Assembly: GCA_016708875.1 (NCBI GenBank)
Contig: JADJFA010000013.1
Location: 124,001-188,000, forward strand
Direction of reading: 5' to 3'
Origin: Lewinellaceae bacterium
Lineage (GTDB): Bacteria; Bacteroidota; Bacteroidia; Chitinophagales; Saprospiraceae
DNA: 64,000 nucleotides
The notes beneath the pieces are model-generated. The model was not told the origin of the DNA. It saw only the letters and a list, made by a program, of their open reading frames with translations, and ran no database searches. Made by a program: the position numbers and the translations under genes. This document shows, piece by piece, positions 9,009-19,200 of this stretch (its first letter is position 1; each line of letters starts with the position of its first letter).

Positions 9009-12000
9009 CCTGACGGTTACGGGCGGCACTTCGCCTTACACCTATTCCTGGACAGGCGGTGCTACCACACAAGACCGCACGAACCTCGCTGCGGGCACTT
9101 ACACGGTGACAGTAACAGATGCCAATTCCTGCACGAAACAACTCTGCTACGATAACAGAACCTTCGGCTTTCTCCTGAGCAGGACAAAAACAGATGCTTG
9201 CTACGGCAACTCCAACGGTGCTATTGACCTGACAGTTACTGGTGGCACATCCCCTACACCTACAACTGGGGCGGCGGCATCACAGACGCAGGACCGCACG
9301 AACCTTGCCGCTGGCACCTACACGGTGACGGTAACGGACGCCAACTCCTGCACAAAGACAATTTCGGCTACGATCAATAGCCTTGGCTGGCCCACCCTGA
9401 GCGAGACGCAAACAGAACGTGCCTTGCCGGCAACTCCACTGGATCTATTGATATTACAGTGAGCGGCGGTACTTCTCCTTACACCTACAACTGGGGTGGC
9501 GGTGTTACAACGCAAGACCGCACGAACCTTGCTGCTGGCACTTACACGGTAACAGTAACAGACGCAAATTCCTGCACAGCCACCAAATCGGTGACGATAA
9601 CAGAACCTCCGGTGCTTGCGCTGAGCGAGACCAATGTGAACGTACTTTGCTTTGGCAACTCCACTGGCTCTATTGATCTTACGGTTACTGGTGGTACCTC
9701 CCTTTACACCTACAACTGGGGTGGCGGGCGTTACTGACGCAAGACCGCACGAACCTCGCTGCAGGCACTTATACGGTAACAGTAACAGACGCCAATTCCT
9801 GCACTGCTACTAAGTCAGTGACGATAACAGAACCCCTGGTGCTTTCGCTGAGCGAGACCAATGTGGACGTGCTTTGCAACGGCAACTCGACAGGCTCTAT
9901 AGACCTGACGGTTACGGGTGGCACTTCTCCTTACACCTATTCCTGGACAGGCGGTGCTACGACGCAAGACCGCACGAACCTCGCTGCGGGCACTTACACG
10001 GTGACAGTAACAGATGCCAATTCCTGCACAAAAACTATTTCTGCTACGATCACAGATCCGTCGGCTTTGTCCCTGAGCACGACAAAAACAGATGCTACCT
10101 GCGGCAACTCCAACGGTGCTATTGACCTGACAGTTACCGGCGGTACATCCCCATACACTTACAATTGGGGCGGCGGCATCACGACGCAAGACCGCACGAA
10201 CCTCGCTGCTGGCACCTACACGGTGACGGTAACAGATGCTAACTCCTGCACCAAAACAGTTTCGGCCACGGTGAACAACATTGGCGGCCCAAGCCTGAGC
10301 GAGACGCACGTGAACGTGCTTTGCTTTGGCAATTCCACTGGCTCTATTGATATTTCTGTTAGTGGCGGCACTTCTCCTTTCACCTATAACTGGGGTGGCG
10401 GTATCACGACTCAAGACCGCACGAACCTCGCTGCAGGCACTTACACAGTAACAGTAACGGACGCAAATTCCTGCACTGCTACTAAATCGGTGACGATAAC
10501 AGAACCTCCGGTGCTTTCGCTGAGCGAGACCAATGTGGACGTGCTTTGCAACGGCAACTCGACAGGCTCTATTGACCTGACGGTTACAGGTGGCACTTCT
10601 CCTTATACCTACAACTGGGGCGGCGGCGTTACGACGCAAGACCGCACGAACCTCGCTGCGGGTACTTACACGGTGACAGTAACAGACGCCAATTCCTGCA
10701 CGAAGACTATTTCAGCCACCATCACGCAGCCAGCAGTTTTGTCGCTGAGCGAGACCAATGTGGACGTACTTTGCTACGGCAACTCGACAGGCTCTATTGA
10801 CCTGACGGTTACGGGCGGCACTTCGCCTTACACCTATTCCTGGACAGGCGGTGCTACCACACAAGACCGCACGAACCTGGCTGCGGGCACTTACACGGTG
10901 ACAGTAACAGACGCCAATTCCTGCACAAAGACTATTTCTGCTACGATCACAGAGCCTTCGGCTTTGTCCCTGAGCACGACAAAAACAGATGCTACCTGCG
11001 GCAACTCCAACGGTGCTATTGATCTGACAGTTACTGGTGGTACATCCCCATACACTTACAACTGGGGCGGCGGCATCACGACGCAAGACCGCACTAACCT
11101 CGCTGCGGGTACTTACACGGTGACGGTGACGGACGCCAATTCTTGCACAAAAACAGTTTCGGCCACGGTGAATAACATTGGCGGCCCAAGTTTGAGCGAG
11201 ACGCACGTGAACGTGCTTTGCAACGGCAATTCCACGGGATCTATTGATATTTCAGTGAGTGGGGGTACTTCACCCTACACCTACAACTGGGGTGGCGGTA
11301 TCACGACTCAAGACCGCACGAACCTGGCTGCGGGCACTTACACGGTAACAGTAACAGACGCAAATTCCTGCACAGCCACTAAGTCGGTGACGATAACAGA
11401 ACCTCCGGTGCTTTCGCTGAGCGAGACCAATGTGGACGTACTTTGCTTTGGCAACTCCACAGGCTCTATTGACCTGACGGTTACTGGTGGTACCTCGCCT
11501 TACACCTACAACTGGGGTGGCGGTGTGACTACACAAGACCGCACGAACCTCGCTGCAGGCACTTATACGGTAACAGTAACAGACGCAAATTCCTGCACTG
11601 CTACTAAGTCAGTGACGATAACAGAACCTCCCGTGCTTTCGCTGAGCGAGACTAATGTGGACGTACTTTGCAACGGCAACTCGACAGGCTCTATTGACCT
11701 GACGGTTACGGGTGGCACTTCGCCTTACACCTATTCATGGACAGGCGGTGCTACCACGCAAGACCGCACGAACCTCGCTGCGGGTACTTACACGGTGACA
11801 GTAACAGATGCCAATTCCTGCACAAAGACTATTTCTGCTACGATCACAGAGCCTTCGGCTTTGTCCCTGAGCACGACAAAAACAGATGCTACCTGCGGCA
11901 ACTCCAACGGCTCAATTGACCTGACAGTTACTGGCGGTACATCCCCATACACTTACAACTGGGGCGGCGGCATCACGACACAAGACCGCACTAACCTCGC

Positions 12001-13197
12001 AGCTGGCACTTACACGGTGACGGTGACGGACGCCAACTCCTGCACCAAAACAGTTTCGGCTACAGTGAATAACATTGGCGGCCCAAGTTTGAGCGAGACG
12101 CACGTGAACGTGCTTTGCTTTGGCAACGCCACTGGATCTATTGATATTTCAGTGAGCGGCGGTACTTCTCCTTTCACCTACAACTGGGGTGGCGGTGTTA
12201 CAACGCAAGACCGCACGAACCTTGCTGCTGGCACTTACACAGTGACGGTGTCGGATGCAAATTCCTGCACAGCCACTAAGTCGGTGACGATAACAGAACC
12301 TCCGGTGCTTTCGCTGAGCGAGACCAATGTGGACGTACTTTGTTATGGCAACTCGACAGGCTCTATTGACCTGACGGTTACAGGTGGTACTTCTCCTTAC
12401 ACCTACAACTGGGGCGGCGGCGTGACTACACAAGACCGCACGAACCTCGCTGCGGGCACTTATACAGATGCGAATTCCTGCACAAAGACTATTTCTGCTA
12501 CGATCACAGAGCCTTCGGCTTTGTCCCTGAGCACGACAAAAACAGATGCCCACTGCGGCAACTCCAACGGTGCTATTGATCTGACAGTTACTGGCGGTAC
12601 ATCCCCATACACTTACAACTGGGGCGGCGGCATCACGACACAAGACCGCACGAACCTCGCAGCGGGCACTTACACGGTGACGGTGACGGACGCCAACTCC
12701 TGCACCAAAACAGTTTCGGCTACAGTGAATAACATTGGCGGCCCAAGCCTGAGCGAGACGCATGTGAACGTGCTTTGCTTTGGCAACTCCACTGGATCTA
12801 TTGATATTTCTGTTAGTGGCGGCACTTCTCCTTTCACCTATAACTGGGGTGGCGGTGTTACGACTCAAGACCGCACGAACCTCGCTGCTGGCACTTACAC
12901 AGTAACAGTAACGGACGCAAATTCCTGCACAGCCACCAAATCGGTGACGATAACAGAACCTCCGGTGCTTTCGCTGAGCGAGACCAATGTGGACGTGCTT
13001 TGTTATGGCAACTCGACAGGCTCTATTGACCTGACGGTTACGGGTGGCACTTCTCCTTACACCTATTCCTGGGCAGGCGGCGCTACGACGCAAGACCGCA
13101 CGAACCTCGCTGCGGGCACTTACACGGTGACAGTAACAGACGCCAATTCCTGCACAAAGACTATATCAGCCACCATCACGCAGCCGGCAGTTTTGTC
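7618..13197 (+). repeat. 897-bp higher-order repeat (four SprB repeats) with 672-bp variants
   Basis: Marker CAAAAACAGATG-type sites fall at 7618, 8515, 9185, 10083, 10980, 11877 and 12537. Intervals are 897, 670, 898, 897, 897 and 660 bp. The basic unit is 897 bp (299 codons, four SprB repeats). A three-repeat variant is 672 bp. The 670 interval equals 672 with +1 and -3 indels. The 898 interval equals 897 with indels summing to +1. The 660 interval equals 672 minus the 12-bp in-frame deletion. The units are near-identical in DNA, indicating recent duplication. Confidence 0.85.
8758..9737 (+). pseudogene. Indel-rich segment of the giant adhesin repeat array
   Basis: The SprB reading passes through two short frames here: from about 8861 to about 9420, and from about 9432 to about 9730. 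Compared with sister repeats the segment has scattered substitutions and gaps. Examples are CTKQLCYDNRTFGF where sisters read CTKTISATITEPSALSL, TSPTPTTG where they read TSPYTYNWG, and ERALPAT where they read VNVLCFGN. Each fault is a small insertion or deletion against the 897-bp or 672-bp period. The faults cluster here, whereas the next 6 kb of equally similar repeats is clean, which suggests a poorly resolved consensus. Confidence 0.75.
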
Positions 13198-16100
13198 GCT
13201 GAGCGAGACCAATGTGGACGTGCTTTGCAACGGCAACTCGACAGGCTCTATTGACCTTACGGTTACGGGCGGCACTTCGCCTTACACCTATTCCTGGACA
13301 GGCGGTGCTACCACGCAAGACCGCTCGAACCTGGCTGCGGGTACTTACACGGTGACAGTAACGGATGCGAATGCTTGCACAAAGACTATTTCAGCTACCA
13401 TTACTGAGCCTACGAATAGCTTATCACTTTCAGTAACGACTACCAATTCCACTTGCGGCAATGCCAACGGCGCTATTGACCTAACGGCTACGGGCGGCAC
13501 ATCTCCATATACCTATAACTGGGGTGGCGGTGTTACTACTGAAGATCGTTCAAACATCAGCGCCGGCACCTACACGGTTACCGTAACAGATGCCAATGGC
13601 TGCACCAAGACCATTACAGCCACTGTGAACAACATTGGTGGACCGGTTTTGGACATGACCATTACCAATGTCAGCTGCTTTGGCGGAAATAACGGAGCAA
13701 TTGATTTGACCGTTTCTGGTGGAACTTCCCCATACACTTACGCCTGGACCAACGGCGCGACGACTCAGGATTTGTCGAACCTCGCTGCCGGCACTTACAC
13801 TGCAACGGTCACAGATGCCAACGGTTGTTCGGCAGTACGCAGCGGAACCGTTCAGCAACCTACAGAACTGGCTTTGAGCACAACTCAGGTTAATCTGTTA
13901 TGTTATGGCACTTCTTCCGGTTCTATTGACTTGACGGTATCGGGCGGCACTTCGCCTTACACCTACTTGTGGGCAGGTGGTGCCACAACGCAGGACCGCA
14001 CAGGTCTTATGGCGGGCACCTATACAGTGACTGTGACGGATGCAAACAATTGTACCAAATCCATTTCAGCGACCATAACACAACCTACAGATATTGAACC
14101 TGTGTTCTTGACCACCCATGTTACATGCTACGGTGGCAACAACGGTGCGATTGACATGTCCGTTTCAGGCGGCACACCAGGCTACACCTATTTGTGGAGT
14201 AATGGCTCGACGATGCAAGACTTGGCTAACTTGACTGCGGGTACTTACACAGTGACCGTAACGGATGCCAATTCCTGTACAAAAGCAGTGGGCATCATTG
14301 TGATTCAGCCTTCTGAAATTATGGTTTCTGAAACCCACGTCAATGTGCTTTGCAACGGCGCGAGCACGGGTTCGATTGACCTGACTGCTAGTGGCGGTAC
14401 AGGTGTTTTGACCTACGACTGGTCGCATATTGGAGGCAGCAGCAATCCGCAAGATCCAACAGGCTTGGCTGCTGGAACATACACAGTGACCGTAACAGAT
14501 GCAAACAATTGCTCGAAAACGCTCTCCGTTACAATAACTCAACCACCCGCTATTGTACTCACGAAAGTAGTGACCCATGTACTGTGTTACGGTGGAAATA
14601 ATGGCGCTATTGACCTAACGGTTTCTGGCGGAGTTTCGCCTTACACTTACGCCTGGTCGAACAGCGCTACAACGCAAGATATTTCCAGCCTTGCTGCTGG
14701 TACCTACACCGTGACGGTGACGGACGCCAACGGCTGTACGAAAACCACTTCGGCAACTGTGAACGAGCCATCAGATCCGCTTGCTTTGAGCGAGACCAAT
14801 GTGGATGTGCTTTGCTACGGTAACTCGACTGGGTCTATTGACCTGACGGTTTCAGGCGGCACACCTGCTTACAGCTACAACTGGGGCGGTGGCATCACGA
14901 CCCAAGACCGCACGAACCTCGCTGCGGGTACTTATACGGTGACGGTAACGGACGCGAACGGCTGTACGAAAACAATTTCTGCAAGCATCACGCAGCCTCC
15001 TTCAGCATTGACTGCGAGCGCAACGACAACCAACTCCACTTGTGGCAATCCAAACGGTTCTGTTGACCTGACGGTTTCAGGCGGTACATCGCCTTACACC
15101 TATGCCTGGTCCAACGGGGCAACTACCCAGGATTTGAGCAACGTTATGGCTGGCACTTATACCGTAACTGTGACGGATGCCAACGGCTGTACCAAAACGA
15201 CTTCTGCCACAGTGAACAATACTGGCGGCCCAAGTCTGGGAGAAACACATGTGAACGTGCTTTGCTATGGCAACTCGACCGGCTCCATCGACTTGACGGT
15301 GACGGGTGGAACTTCCCCATACACCTACGCATGGACGGGCGGTGCAACAACACAAGACCGCATGAACCTTGCTGCTGGCACCTACTGTGTCACGGTTACA
15401 GATGCAAGTGCTTGTACTGCAGTACTCTGCGTGACCATTACACAACCTGCTGAGATCTTACTAACAGAGACCCACGTTAACCTGCTGTGCTACGGCACAT
15501 CCACGGGTTCTATTGACTTGACAGTATCGGGCGGCACTTCTCCATACTCCTACAATTGGGGCGGTGGCGTTACTACGCAAGACCGCACGGGCCTCGCAGC
15601 GGGCACCTATACGGTGACGGTAATGGACGCGAACAGTTGCACGAAAACACTTTCGGCGACCATCACAACCCCTCCTGATATTGAGCCAGTATTCCTGACG
15701 ACCCATGTAACCTGCTACGGTGGCAACAACGGTGCGATTGACATGTCCGTTTCAGGCGGCACACCAGGCTACACCTATTTGTGGAGTAATGGCTCGACGA
15801 TGCAAGACTTGGCTAACCTGACTGCGGGTACCTACACAGTAACCGTAACGGATGCCAATTCCTGCACCAAAGCAGTGGGCATCATTGTAGTTCAGCCTTC
15901 TGAAATTATGGTTTCTGAAACGCACGTCAATGTGCTTTGTAATGGAGCCAGCACGGGTTCGATTGACCTGACGGCAAGCGGCGGCACAGGGGTTTTGACC
16001 TATGACTGGTCGCATATTGGAGGCAGCAGCAATCCGCAAGATCCAACAGGCTTGGCTGCTGGAACATACACGGTGACCGTAACAGATGCAAACAATTGCT

Positions 16101-16429
16101 CGAAAACGCTCTCCGTTACAATAACTCAACCACCTGCTATTGTACTCACGAAAGTAGTGACCCATGTACTGTGTTACGGTGGAAATAATGGCGCTATTGA
16201 CCTAACCGTTTCTGGCGGAGTTTCGCCTTACACTTACGCCTGGTCGAACAGCGCTACAACGCAAGATATTTCCAACCTTGCTGCTGGCACCTACACCGTG
16301 ACGGTGACGGACGCCAACGGCTGTACGAAAACCACTTCGGCAACTGTGAACGAGCCATCAGATCCGCTTGCTTTGAGCGAGACTAATGTGGACGTGCTTT
16401 GCTACGGTAACTCGACTGGGCTCTATTGA
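9818..16429 (+). CDS. Giant adhesin, central SprB-array piece
   Basis: An uninterrupted SprB array of 2,203 codons. The authentic frame is open from about 9740, so the first codon given is not a biological start. The first part (to about 13400) is built from the 897-bp four-repeat unit. The unit from 14090 onward is the 1,587-bp seven-repeat unit. One repeat near 12467 has lost 12 bp (GTYTDANSCT instead of GTYTVTVTDANSCT), an in-frame loss of one beta-strand's worth of VTVT. Each repeat normally carries two cysteines, in VLCNG and DANSCT. The frame is lost at the extra base near 16421. Confidence 0.8.
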   Translation: MTITEPLVLSLSETNVDVLCNGNSTGSIDLTVTGGTSPYTYSWTGGATTQDRTNLAAGTYTVTVTDANSCTKTISATITDPSALSLSTTKTDATCGNSNGAIDLTVTGGTSPYTYNWGGGITTQDRTNLAAGTYTVTVTDANSCTKTVSATVNNIGGPSLSETHVNVLCFGNSTGSIDISVSGGTSPFTYNWGGGITTQDRTNLAAGTYTVTVTDANSCTATKSVTITEPPVLSLSETNVDVLCNGNSTGSIDLTVTGGTSPYTYNWGGGVTTQDRTNLAAGTYTVTVTDANSCTKTISATITQPAVLSLSETNVDVLCYGNSTGSIDLTVTGGTSPYTYSWTGGATTQDRTNLAAGTYTVTVTDANSCTKTISATITEPSALSLSTTKTDATCGNSNGAIDLTVTGGTSPYTYNWGGGITTQDRTNLAAGTYTVTVTDANSCTKTVSATVNNIGGPSLSETHVNVLCNGNSTGSIDISVSGGTSPYTYNWGGGITTQDRTNLAAGTYTVTVTDANSCTATKSVTITEPPVLSLSETNVDVLCFGNSTGSIDLTVTGGTSPYTYNWGGGVTTQDRTNLAAGTYTVTVTDANSCTATKSVTITEPPVLSLSETNVDVLCNGNSTGSIDLTVTGGTSPYTYSWTGGATTQDRTNLAAGTYTVTVTDANSCTKTISATITEPSALSLSTTKTDATCGNSNGSIDLTVTGGTSPYTYNWGGGITTQDRTNLAAGTYTVTVTDANSCTKTVSATVNNIGGPSLSETHVNVLCFGNATGSIDISVSGGTSPFTYNWGGGVTTQDRTNLAAGTYTVTVSDANSCTATKSVTITEPPVLSLSETNVDVLCYGNSTGSIDLTVTGGTSPYTYNWGGGVTTQDRTNLAAGTYTDANSCTKTISATITEPSALSLSTTKTDAHCGNSNGAIDLTVTGGTSPYTYNWGGGITTQDRTNLAAGTYTVTVTDANSCTKTVSATVNNIGGPSLSETHVNVLCFGNSTGSIDISVSGGTSPFTYNWGGGVTTQDRTNLAAGTYTVTVTDANSCTATKSVTITEPPVLSLSETNVDVLCYGNSTGSIDLTVTGGTSPYTYSWAGGATTQDRTNLAAGTYTVTVTDANSCTKTISATITQPAVLSLSETNVDVLCNGNSTGSIDLTVTGGTSPYTYSWTGGATTQDRSNLAAGTYTVTVTDANACTKTISATITEPTNSLSLSVTTTNSTCGNANGAIDLTATGGTSPYTYNWGGGVTTEDRSNISAGTYTVTVTDANGCTKTITATVNNIGGPVLDMTITNVSCFGGNNGAIDLTVSGGTSPYTYAWTNGATTQDLSNLAAGTYTATVTDANGCSAVRSGTVQQPTELALSTTQVNLLCYGTSSGSIDLTVSGGTSPYTYLWAGGATTQDRTGLMAGTYTVTVTDANNCTKSISATITQPTDIEPVFLTTHVTCYGGNNGAIDMSVSGGTPGYTYLWSNGSTMQDLANLTAGTYTVTVTDANSCTKAVGIIVIQPSEIMVSETHVNVLCNGASTGSIDLTASGGTGVLTYDWSHIGGSSNPQDPTGLAAGTYTVTVTDANNCSKTLSVTITQPPAIVLTKVVTHVLCYGGNNGAIDLTVSGGVSPYTYAWSNSATTQDISSLAAGTYTVTVTDANGCTKTTSATVNEPSDPLALSETNVDVLCYGNSTGSIDLTVSGGTPAYSYNWGGGITTQDRTNLAAGTYTVTVTDANGCTKTISASITQPPSALTASATTTNSTCGNPNGSVDLTVSGGTSPYTYAWSNGATTQDLSNVMAGTYTVTVTDANGCTKTTSATVNNTGGPSLGETHVNVLCYGNSTGSIDLTVTGGTSPYTYAWTGGATTQDRMNLAAGTYCVTVTDASACTAVLCVTITQPAEILLTETHVNLLCYGTSTGSIDLTVSGGTSPYSYNWGGGVTTQDRTGLAAGTYTVTVMDANSCTKTLSATITTPPDIEPVFLTTHVTCYGGNNGAIDMSVSGGTPGYTYLWSNGSTMQDLANLTAGTYTVTVTDANSCTKAVGIIVVQPSEIMVSETHVNVLCNGASTGSIDLTASGGTGVLTYDWSHIGGSSNPQDPTGLAAGTYTVTVTDANNCSKTLSVTITQPPAIVLTKVVTHVLCYGGNNGAIDLTVSGGVSPYTYAWSNSATTQDISNLAAGTYTVTVTDANGCTKTTSATVNEPSDPLALSETNVDVLCYGNSTGLY

Positions 16430-19200
16430 CCTGACGGTTTCAGGCGGCACACCTGCTTACAGCTACAACTGGGGCGGTGGCATCACGACCCAAGACCGCA
16501 CGAACCTCGCTGCGGGTACTTACACGGTGACAGTAACGGACGCGAACGGCTGTACCAAAACGCTTTCTGCAAGCATCACGCAGCCTCCTTCAGCATTGAC
16601 TGCGAGCGCAACGACAACCAACTCCACTTGTGGCAATCCAAACGGTTCTGTTGACCTGACGGTTTCAGGCGGTACATCGCCTTACACCTATGCCTGGTCC
16701 AACGGGGCAACTACCCAGGATTTGAGCAACGTTATGGCTGGCACTTATACCGTAACCGTGACAGATGCCAACGGCTGTACCAAAACGACTTCTGCCACTG
16801 TGAACAATACTGGCGGACCTAGCTTGAGCGAAACGCACGTGAACGTGCTTTGCTATGGCAACAGTACTGGCTCCATTGACTTGACGGTTACTGGCGGAAC
16901 TTCCCCATACACCTACGCATGGACGGGCGGTGCAACAACACAAGACCGCACGAACCTTGCTGCGGGCACCTACTGTGTCACGGTTACAGATGCAAGTGCT
17001 TGTACTGCAGTACTCTGCGTGACCATTACGCAACCTGCTGATCTCTTACTGACAGAGACCCATGTTAACCTGCTGTGCTACGGCACATCTACGGGTTCTA
17101 TTGACTTGACCGTATCGGGCGGCACTTCGCCGTACTCCTACAATTGGGGCGGTGGCGTTACGACGCAAGACCGCACGGGCCTCTCAGCGGGCACCTACAC
17201 GGTGACGGTAACGGACGCGAACAGTTGCACGAAAACACTTTCGGCGACCATCACGACCCCTCCTGATATTGAGCCAGTATTCCTGACGACCCATGTAACT
17301 TGCTACGGTGGCAACAACGGTGCGATTGACATGTCTGTTTCAGGCGGCACACCAGGCTACACCTATTTGTGGAGTAACGGCTCGACGACGCAAGACTTGG
17401 CTAACCTGACTGCGGGTACCTACACAGTGACCGTAACGGATGCAAATTCTTGCACCAAAGCAGTGGGCATCATTGTGATTCAGCCACCGGTGATCACGCT
17501 TACTGAAACACACGTCAATGTGCTGTGTAACGGCGCGAGCACGGGTTCGATTGACCTGACGGCAAGCGGCGGCACAGGCGTTTTGACTTACGACTGGTCG
17601 CATATTGCCGGCAATAACAACCCACAAGACCCGACTGGCCTTGCTGCCGGAACGTACACGGTGACAGTGACAGACGCGAACAATTGCACTAAAACCCTTT
17701 CTGCAACGATCACTGAGCCACCAGCACTTCTGCTCACCAAGGTGGCGACTCATATTTTGTGTTACGGAGGGAGCACTGGTGCAATTGATCTAACTGTCTC
17801 TGGAGGTGTTTCGCCTTACACCTATGCCTGGACGGGCGGTGCTACAACCCAAGATATTTCCAACCTTGCTGCTGGCACCTACACCGTGACGGTGACGGAC
17901 GCCAACGGCTGTACGAAAACCACTTCGGCAACTGTGAACGAGCCATCAAATCCGCTTGCTTTGAGCGAGACTAATGTGGATGTGCTTTGCTACGGCAACA
18001 GCACCGGTTCTATTGACCTGACGGTTTCAGGCGGCACGCCTGCTTATAGCTATGCATGGTCAAACAGTGCAACGACCCAAGACCTTTCAAACCTTGCTGC
18101 GGGCACCTATACGGTGACAGTAACCGATGCTAACGGATGCAAAGGGACCATTTCTGCAAGCATCACGCAGCCTCCTTCAGCATTGACTGCGAGCGCAACG
18201 ACAACCAACTCCACTTGTGGCAATCCAAACGGTTCTGTTGACCTGACGGTTTCAGGCGGTACATCGCCTTACACCTATGCCTGGTCCAACGGGGCAACTA
18301 CCCAGGATTTGAGCAACGTTATGGCTGGCACTTACACCGTAACCGTGACAGATGCCAACGGCTGTACCAAAACTACCTCTGCCACTGTGAACAATACTGG
18401 CGGACCTAGCTTGAGCGAAACGCACGTGAACGTGCTTTGCTATGGCAACAGCACTGGCTCCATTGACTTGACGGTTACTGGCGGAACTTCCCCATTCACC
18501 TATGCATGGACGGGCGGTGCGACGACACAAGACCGCACGAACCTTGCTGCTGGCACTTACTGTGTCACGGTTACAGATGCAAGTGCTTGTACTGCAGTAC
18601 TCTGCGTGACCATCACACAACCTGCCGAGATATTACTAACAGAGACCCATGTTAACCTGCTGTGCTATGGCACATCCACGGGTTCTATTGACTTAACGGT
18701 ATCGGGCGGCACTTCGCCATACACCTACAATTGGGGCGGTAACGTTACCACACAAGACCGCACGGGCCTCTCAGCGGGCACCTACACTGTGACGGTAACG
18801 GACGCGAACAGTTGCACGAAAACACTTTCGGCAACCATCACGACCCCTCCTGATATTGAACCTGTGTTCTTGACGACCCATGTAACTTGCTACGGTGGCA
18901 ACAACGGTGCGATTGACATGTCTGTTTCGGGTGGCACGCCAGGCTACACTTATTTGTGGAGCAATGGCTCGACGATGCAAGACCTTGCTAACCTGACCGC
19001 AGGCACTTACACGGTGACCGTAACGGATGCCAATTCTTGTACCAAAGCAGTTGGCATCATCGTGGTTCAGCCACCAGTAATCACGATTACTGAAACCCAC
19101 GTAAATGTGCTTTGCAACGGCGCGAGCACAGGTTCGATTGACCTGACGGCAAGCGGCGGCACAGGCGTTTTGACTTACGACTGGTCGCATATTGGAGGCA
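14090..19200 (+). repeat. 1,587-bp higher-order repeat (seven SprB repeats)
   Basis: The marker GATATTGA followed by the IEPVFLTTHVTCYGGNN repeat begins at 14090, 15677, 17265 and 18852. The intervals are 1587, 1588 and 1587 bp, so the unit is 529 codons. The single excess base in the middle copy is the frameshifting insertion near 16421. Copies two and three match almost base for base over long stretches. The fourth is partial and merges into diverged repeats. A related single repeat recurs near 22010. Confidence 0.85.

Noticed and set aside
9815..13093. Long minus-strand open frames (274 and 314 codons) across the SprB array
   Set aside because: The repeat period is a multiple of three, so a stop-free antisense frame in one copy stays open in all. 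The Arg/Cys/Val-rich repetitive product has no start context or family.
6700..16430. CRISPR array or phase-variable simple-sequence tract
   Set aside because: The repeats are hundreds of bases long, translate to SprB modules and have no spacers. The indels are not in long homopolymers or short tandem tracts typical of contingency loci.
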